NCBI GenBank assembly: GCA_002424635.1
Contig: DIKT01000004.1
Location: 1-10,863, forward strand
Length of the DNA: 10,863 bases
Direction: 5' to 3'
Source: Desulfobulbaceae bacterium UBA5611
Lineage (GTDB): Bacteria > Desulfobacterota > Desulfobulbia > Desulfobulbales > Desulfocapsaceae
Shown here: positions 6,926 through 10,863 of the stretch, in pieces
Numbering within the stretch: the stretch's first letter is position 1
Layout of the letters: each line of letters opens with the position of its first letter
Made by a program: the position numbers and the translations under genes
The notes under the pieces: model-generated
Told to the model about the DNA's origin: nothing
What the model saw: only the letters and a program-made list of their open reading frames with translations
Database searches by the model: none

Positions 6926-6962
6926 CATTAAGCCAGTAATTGCAGCGAAATTTTTGCAAGCT

Positions 6963-7751
6963 CTACAGAGTGCCCTGAAGATAAAACTGGTATAGCAAGT
7001 TAACCTGGTCGGCAAAAAAGAGATAGACTAGCGCGGCCAGAGAGAGAAAGGGACCAAAAGGAATGCGCATCTTAGCTCCTTTTCCTTCTTTGATCATCAC
7101 TGCTATGCCAACACAGGAACCAGTCAAGGAGCTGGCAAAGATGACAAATGGCAGGGCCTGCCAGCCCAGGAAGGCTCCGATCATCGCCAGTAGTTTGATG
7201 TCGCCGCCACCCATTCCTTCCTGTTTTCGCCATAGATAATAAAACAGGGCTAAAGCATAGAGAAGACCACCACCGGTAAGCAGGCCGATAAGAGAATCTT
7301 GCCAGGTGAGTGCTGGACTAACAATGGCAAAGATGAGTCCAAGGATAATCCCAGGCAGACTGATCACATCAGGGATAATCTGATGTTGAAGATCAATCCA
7401 GATGATGATCAGGAGTGCGGCGCAAAAGAGAAAATAACCACCGGCGGTTATCGTGAGACCAAAACGGTGGACTATGGCCGCAGACAGCAGGGCCATGCAC
7501 AATTCTACTATCGGATAGCGCAGGGAGATCCATTGGTGACAGTGGCTGCATCTGCCCCTGAGGACAAGATAGCTGATGAGGGGAATATTCTCATACCAAG
7601 CCAGTGGATGCTGACACCCCGGACAGTGGGAAGCGGGAAAAACAATGGAGCTCTTGTCCGTGGGCAGACGATGAATGACGACATTGAGAAAACTGCCGAT
7701 AATAGCGCCAAAGATCAAAGCAACAAAAAGAGTGAGAGTTGTAGGTTCCAT
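6963..7751 (-). CDS. pilD: Prepilin peptidase (type IV leader peptidase), A24 family
   Basis: PilD/GspO is the inner-membrane aspartic protease that cleaves, and usually N-methylates, type IV pilin or type II secretion pseudopilin precursors. The 262-residue protein begins with a membrane helix containing GSFLNVVIHRLP (19-30). A cytoplasmic zinc-type loop follows with C43-x-x-C46 and C68-x-x-C71, the mark of bifunctional peptidase-methyltransferases. Catalytic aspartates are expected at Asp120 (WIDLQHQIIPD, 118-128) and Asp184 (GGGDIKLLA, 181-189). Several further helices follow. I chose the ATG at 7751 (MEPTTLT) over a TTG at 7772; neither has a clear Shine-Dalgarno. No pilus or secretion genes are beside it. 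It converges on the flavodoxin-like gene, with 37 bases between the stops and no clear terminator there. Confidence 0.93.
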   Translation of the reverse strand: MEPTTLTLFVALIFGAIIGSFLNVVIHRLPTDKSSIVFPASHCPGCQHPLAWYENIPLISYLVLRGRCSHCHQWISLRYPIVELCMALLSAAIVHRFGLTITAGGYFLFCAALLIIIWIDLQHQIIPDVISLPGIILGLIFAIVSPALTWQDSLIGLLTGGGLLYALALFYYLWRKQEGMGGGDIKLLAMIGAFLGWQALPFVIFASSLTGSCVGIAVMIKEGKGAKMRIPFGPFLSLAALVYLFFADQVNLLYQFYLQGTL

Positions 7752-7894
7752 AGTGTAATCTGAGGTCAACAATATGCAGGATTGAAATGATCGTCGGAAA
7801 GTGCGTTAACCCCTCACCGTTGTCTTAGAGCTTTTTATTGATTCTAAAAATTTATTTAATTTTCCTTAGTTATCCATATAACATAACTTTTATC
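7752..7894. promoter_or_regulatory. Divergent promoter region, pilD and pyrK
   Basis: These 143 bases between two divergent starts must carry promoters for both genes. The half next to pyrK is very AT-rich. TTTAAT (7855-7860) and TATAAC (7877-7882) each match five of six bases of a -10 box, but -35 elements are weak. If TATAAC is used, transcription would start only about six bases before the pyrK ATG. No promoter for pilD stands out on the minus strand. Confidence 0.4.
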
Positions 7895-8683
7895 ATGTCT
7901 CAATTTCAAAAAAATGTCGAGCTTGTTCGCAGTGAGGTCTTGGCCCAAGATGTGATCAGGCTGACCTTTAACGCCCCGGAAATTGCCGCTGCCGCCATGC
8001 CTGGACAATTTGTCATGGTCCAGATTGCCCCTGGCCAGGATCCTCTGCTCAGGCGGCCATTCTCTATCCATCAGATTACTAAAGATGGTGCTCTGCAAAT
8101 CCTTTTCAAGGTGGTAGGTCGGGGTACGAGGTTGCTTGCCCAAGTCCAAGAAGGTGCGCACTTATCACTGCTGGGTCCCCTCGGCCGAGGGTTTATCCTT
8201 GCTGCTCCTGAGAAGGCCTGTCTGGTTGGCGGTGGTATGGGCATTGCCCCGCTACTCTTTCTGGCCGGTCGTCTGAGTCAGCCGGTCCATGATGGGCCAA
8301 GGCCGAAGGTTATTCTCGGTGCCCGCAATCGGGCAGAACTGGTGCCGCTCATTGCTGCTTTTGAAAACATAGGTATAAAGGTGCTGGCCGCCACCGATGA
8401 CGGCTCTTTTGGTCATCATGGTCTGGTCACTGATGTGCTGCAAGGATTAAATCTGGATTCGGCTTTTACTGTCTACAGTTGCGGTCCCCGGCCAATGATG
8501 GCGGCCATCAATCATCTTTGCCAACAGCAAAAAATTTCTTGTCAGGTCTCAGTGGAGACAGTGATGGCCTGTGGCATGGGGGCCTGTCTTGGCTGTGCTG
8601 TGGCCTTGAAAGCAGGCGGTTATGCTCATGTCTGTTCAGACGGACCGGTATTTGAGGCGGGGGAATTATTATGGAGCCTGTAA
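7895..8683 (+). CDS. pyrK: PyrK, electron-transfer subunit of dihydroorotate dehydrogenase B
   Basis: PyrK carries electrons from the FMN of PyrD through its [2Fe-2S] cluster and FAD to NAD+. The 262-residue protein shows the ferredoxin-reductase layout: an FAD domain with RRPFSI (53-58) and GPLGRGF (94-100), an NAD domain starting with LVGGGMGIAPL (110-120) and ending near YSCGPRPM (194-201), and a C-terminal [2Fe-2S] site with C226, C231, C234 and C247. The length is normal. I chose the ATG at 7895 (MSQFQKN); an in-frame TTG at 7838 would add an unlikely hydrophobic leader. No Shine-Dalgarno precedes the ATG. The last 13 bases overlap pyrD, so the subunits are translationally linked. Neighbouring pyrD excludes other family members such as sulfide dehydrogenase or NfnA-type proteins. 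Confidence 0.94.
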   Translation: MSQFQKNVELVRSEVLAQDVIRLTFNAPEIAAAAMPGQFVMVQIAPGQDPLLRRPFSIHQITKDGALQILFKVVGRGTRLLAQVQEGAHLSLLGPLGRGFILAAPEKACLVGGGMGIAPLLFLAGRLSQPVHDGPRPKVILGARNRAELVPLIAAFENIGIKVLAATDDGSFGHHGLVTDVLQGLNLDSAFTVYSCGPRPMMAAINHLCQQQKISCQVSVETVMACGMGACLGCAVALKAGGYAHVCSDGPVFEAGELLWSL

Positions 8684-9612
8684 TAATAACTAGCGATGCC
8701 GTTGATCTGCAAGTCGCCATTGGCAGCTTGGCACTGCAGAACCCGGTGATGACTGCCTCCGGGACATTTGGTTATGGGCGTGAGTTTGAATCTTTTGTTG
8801 ATCTGAGTCGGCTGGGTGCCATAGTAGTCAAAGGGATCTCCCTGGAGCCGCGTTGTGGCAATCCGCCGCCTCGGATTGTTGAGACCGCCTGTGGCATGCT
8901 CAATGCCATCGGTCTGGAAAATGTGGGGGTCGATCGTTTTATCAGGGAGAAGATGCCCTACCTCTCAGGCCTTGGTGTTCCCGTTATCGTCAATATCCTT
9001 GGTGATTGCGTAGAAGAGTACGCCAGGCTGGCCGAACGGCTGGCTGATATCGCAGGCGTATCTGCCATTGAAATCAATATCTCCTGCCCTAATGTGAAGA
9101 AAGGCGGGGTGGCCTTTGGGACTGATCCGCAGATGGCAGCTGCCGTGACTGCGGCGGTGAAAAAGAGTTGTCGCCTGCCGATTATTGTCAAACTCTCTCC
9201 CAATGTTACCGATGTGACCCTGATGGCCAAGGCAGTTGAGGAAGCCGGCGCTGATGGCGTCTCTCTGATTAATACCTTGATCGGTATGGCCATTGACCTT
9301 GCTTCCCGCCGGCCCCGGCTGGCAAATATTATCGGCGGTTTGTCCGGACCGGCCATCAAGCCGGTCGCTTTGCGCATGGTCTATCAGGTCGCACAGGTAG
9401 TGACCATCCCGATTATCGGCATAGGCGGGATTGCCAGTGCCGAAGATGCGCTGGAATTCATGTTGGCCGGGGCCAGCGCCGTGCAGGTGGGAACCGCCAA
9501 TTTTGTCAACCCCAGAGCCAGTGAGGATGTGCTTGATGGGATTACAGCTTATGCCCGGGAGCAGCAGCTGAGCTCTATTCGTGATCTGATTGGTGGCCTG
9601 CGCCTCGGCTAA
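8671..9612 (+). CDS. pyrD: PyrD, dihydroorotate dehydrogenase B catalytic subunit
   Basis: PyrD oxidises dihydroorotate to orotate, the fourth step of pyrimidine synthesis, using FMN. The 313-residue cytoplasmic protein has the class 1B signature: the active-site base is Cys139 in INISCPNVKKGG (135-146), the FMN-binding lysine region is VVKGISLEP (52-60), and the phosphate-binding end is IIGIGGIASAEDALEF (248-263) with AGASAVQVGTA (266-276). Class 2 enzymes are membrane-bound with a serine base and do not pair with PyrK, so the class is clear. The ATG at 8671 lies inside the end of pyrK with a G-rich Shine-Dalgarno at about 8659-8664. The next gene begins 135 bases after the stop, so a separate promoter for it is likely. 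Confidence 0.97.
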   Translation: MEPVIITSDAVDLQVAIGSLALQNPVMTASGTFGYGREFESFVDLSRLGAIVVKGISLEPRCGNPPPRIVETACGMLNAIGLENVGVDRFIREKMPYLSGLGVPVIVNILGDCVEEYARLAERLADIAGVSAIEINISCPNVKKGGVAFGTDPQMAAAVTAAVKKSCRLPIIVKLSPNVTDVTLMAKAVEEAGADGVSLINTLIGMAIDLASRRPRLANIIGGLSGPAIKPVALRMVYQVAQVVTIPIIGIGGIASAEDALEFMLAGASAVQVGTANFVNPRASEDVLDGITAYAREQQLSSIRDLIGGLRLG

Positions 9613-9632
9613 GGAATATTAGGATGACAGGC

Positions 9633-9648
9633 TTTACCGCCCGGTAAA
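9633..9648. promoter_or_regulatory. Perfect palindrome between pyrD and aroD
   Basis: TTTACCG (9633-9639) and CGGTAAA (9642-9648) are perfect inverted repeats with two bases between. In RNA this would be a six-pair stem with a GCCC tetraloop, but no T run follows, so it is not a standard intrinsic terminator. As DNA it has the shape of an operator for a dimeric regulator. Weak promoter-like elements for aroD follow downstream: TTGCCA (9698-9703), then AATAAA (9722-9727) at 18-base spacing. Confidence 0.4.
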
Positions 9649-9747
9649 ATACCAATAGTTCCTCGGGATCCACGATGGCGGGCGCTGCGTCTGTCAATTG
9701 CCAGCTCAAGTTCGGTCAGACAATAAAAAATAATGAGGGTAGAAAAT

Positions 9748-10446
9748 ATGCATCGCATCTGTGTGTCGATTGCCAGAGAATCAGTTGATGACGTACTTGC
9801 TGTGGCCGATCACATCAGCCCCTTGGCCGATGTGATTGAGATCAGGCTTGATCGGCTCAAGACTATTGCAGTTGCACCTTTTATCACCCGGCTGACTAAA
9901 CCTCTGCTTCTGACCAACCGGCCGACATGGGAAGGCGGCTTTTTTAGCGGAGATGAAAAGTTACGGATGGCGCCGCTGCTGGAGGCTGTCCAGTTGGGAG
10001 TTGCTTATGTTGATCTGGAGCTCAAAGCCCCGGCTGCATCGCATGAGAACTTACTGGCCATGGTGGAAAAATCAGCCAGTCAGTTGATCCTGTCCTGGCA
10101 TAACTTTCAGGAGACACCGACCAAAGCGGAACTGGTAGGTCGGCTGGCCATGATCCAGGATAAAGGGGCGCATATTGCCAAGATTGTGACGATGGCCCAT
10201 GATCATCATGATGTCCTGCGAGTGCTCAACCTGCAGGAAGAGGCCGCCAAGATGGATATGCCGCTGATTGCCTTCTGTATGGGCCGACCTGGGATTATCA
10301 GCCGCCTGGCAACGATGGAGCTTGGCGGTTATATGACCTATTGTGCTGCCCATGAGGCTGAGGCCACGGCACCTGGTCAGCTGGCAGTCACTGTCCTGCG
10401 GCAGCTTGAGACCTTGCTGGCAGAAGGACAGGAACCGTCACGATGA
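9748..10446 (+). CDS. aroD: AroD, type I 3-dehydroquinate dehydratase
   Basis: AroD converts 3-dehydroquinate to 3-dehydroshikimate in the shikimate pathway through a Schiff-base lysine. In the 232-residue protein the catalytic pair is His118 (LSWHNF, 115-120) and Lys145 (AKIVTMA, 144-150). Substrate-binding regions are EIRLDRL (31-37), TNRPTWEGG (56-64), MGRPGIISR (178-186) and APGQL (208-212). The length agrees with bacterial type I enzymes. I prefer the ATG at 9748 (MHRICVS) to the in-frame ATG at 9733, because GAGGGT (9735-9740) then sits 7 bases ahead as a Shine-Dalgarno. The stop overlaps the aroE start (ATGA), so translation is coupled. The 135-base gap after pyrD suggests its own promoter. 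Confidence 0.95.
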   Translation: MHRICVSIARESVDDVLAVADHISPLADVIEIRLDRLKTIAVAPFITRLTKPLLLTNRPTWEGGFFSGDEKLRMAPLLEAVQLGVAYVDLELKAPAASHENLLAMVEKSASQLILSWHNFQETPTKAELVGRLAMIQDKGAHIAKIVTMAHDHHDVLRVLNLQEEAAKMDMPLIAFCMGRPGIISRLATMELGGYMTYCAAHEAEATAPGQLAVTVLRQLETLLAEGQEPSR

Positions 10447-10863
10447 GACAGATAATTAATGGCCAGACAGGCCTCTATGGGATTATCGGCAACCCGGTCC
10501 GCCACACCTTGAGCCCGGCCATGCATAATGCTGCCTTTGCCGAGCTGGGCTTAAATAACATCTACCTGCCGTTTCCGGTGTTGGATCTTGAGGCCGGCAT
10601 AGCCGGTTTGAAGGCCCTGGGGGTCAAGGGAGTTAGCGTGACCATTCCCTACAAAGAGGCGGTCATACCGCTGCTTGACTCGATTGAGAATGTGGCTCAA
10701 CAGATTGGGGCGGTCAATACCATCGAGATCAAAGAAGTAGACGGCCGGAAATTTGTTTATGGCAGCAATACTGATTGGTTAGGTGCCAACCGAGCCCTGG
10801 CTGAAAAAATTGATCTGCAGGGGACGCAGGTTGTTCTTCTAGGGGCCGGCGGCTCAGCCCGGG
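10443..10863 (+). CDS. aroE: AroE, shikimate dehydrogenase (5' part, cut by window end)
   Basis: AroE reduces 3-dehydroshikimate to shikimate with NADPH, the step after AroD. The first 140 codons are present. They show YGIIGNPVRHTLSPAMHN (12-29), the shikimate-binding site with Thr22 and Ser24, then VTIPYKE (66-72) with the catalytic Lys71, GAVNTI (89-94), SNTDWLG (108-114) with the catalytic Asp111, and the start of the dinucleotide-binding loop VLLGAGGSAR (131-140). The first shikimate-contact serine of the usual SxSP motif is Thr here, a conservative change. The ATG at 10443 overlaps the aroD stop by four bases, and AGGA at 10430-10433 serves as Shine-Dalgarno. About half of the protein lies beyond the right edge. 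Both catalytic residues are intact. Confidence 0.95.
   Translation, partial: MRQIINGQTGLYGIIGNPVRHTLSPAMHNAAFAELGLNNIYLPFPVLDLEAGIAGLKALGVKGVSVTIPYKEAVIPLLDSIENVAQQIGAVNTIEIKEVDGRKFVYGSNTDWLGANRALAEKIDLQGTQVVLLGAGGSAR

Noticed and set aside
6926..6962. Bidirectional terminator between the flavodoxin-like gene and pilD (TTGCA 6940-6944, TGCAA 6955-6959)
   Set aside because: The stem is five pairs with a 10-base loop and lacks a proper T run on either side.
7299..7763. 154-codon open frame on the plus strand opposite pilD
   Set aside because: It is antisense to a clear prepilin peptidase with intact motifs, its translation is rich in polar residues without a family pattern, and it has no Shine-Dalgarno.
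7838..7894. TTG at 7838 as pyrK start
   Set aside because: It would add 19 residues (rich in Ile, Leu, Tyr) unlike PyrK N termini; the region is AT-rich non-coding in character.
9689..9720. GTCTG/CAGAC inverted repeat upstream of aroD
   Set aside because: Only five pairs with a long spacer; expected by chance.
9733..9747. Upstream ATG at 9733 as aroD start
   Set aside because: It has no Shine-Dalgarno, and the bases right after it (GAGGGT) are the ribosome binding site for the ATG at 9748, where homologous AroD proteins begin.

Overview
The window looks like a chromosomal segment of a Gram-negative, dissimilatory sulfate-reducing (or sulfur-disproportionating) bacterium of the Desulfobacterota, perhaps close to the Desulfobulbales. 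The main evidence is a complete dsrMKJOP operon that includes the periplasmic triheme subunit DsrJ, preceded by a stand-alone RsbRD N-terminal-domain protein. The lineage within the phylum is an inference from gene content and general sequence feel; no rRNA or other phylogenetic marker is present.

Region 1 (1-6050) is one transcription unit. It has a leader with a TetR/FadR-like palindrome (200-219), the rsbRD-like regulatory gene (260-802), dsrM (877-1902), dsrK (1945-3576), dsrJ (3605-4003), dsrO (4003-4815) and dsrP (4823-5995). It closes with a strong intrinsic terminator (6019-6050). Together the Dsr proteins form a transmembrane redox complex. DsrP and DsrM handle the quinone pool and hemes b in the membrane, DsrJ (hemes c) and DsrO (Fe-S) sit in the periplasm, and DsrK in the cytoplasm carries an HdrD-like catalytic Fe-S site thought to reduce the DsrC trisulfide.

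Region 2 (6051-7751) holds a flavodoxin-fold protein of unknown role (6212-6925, +), whose Shine-Dalgarno lies in an inverted repeat, and a convergent prepilin peptidase gene (6963-7751, -).

Region 3 (7752-10863, +) is core anabolism. pyrK and pyrD overlap and encode an NAD-linked type 1B dihydroorotate dehydrogenase for pyrimidine synthesis. After a 135-base gap with a perfect palindrome come aroD and the first 140 codons of aroE, translationally coupled, for the shikimate pathway. aroE runs off the right edge.

I see no mobile element, CRISPR array, tRNA or rRNA. Most of the window is well-understood metabolism. The less explained items are the rsbRD-like protein at the head of the dsr operon, the operator-like palindrome before it, the Cys-to-Asp position in the DsrK CCG motif, the flavodoxin-like protein with its possible SD-sequestering hairpin, the pyrK start without a Shine-Dalgarno, and the pyrD-aroD palindrome.
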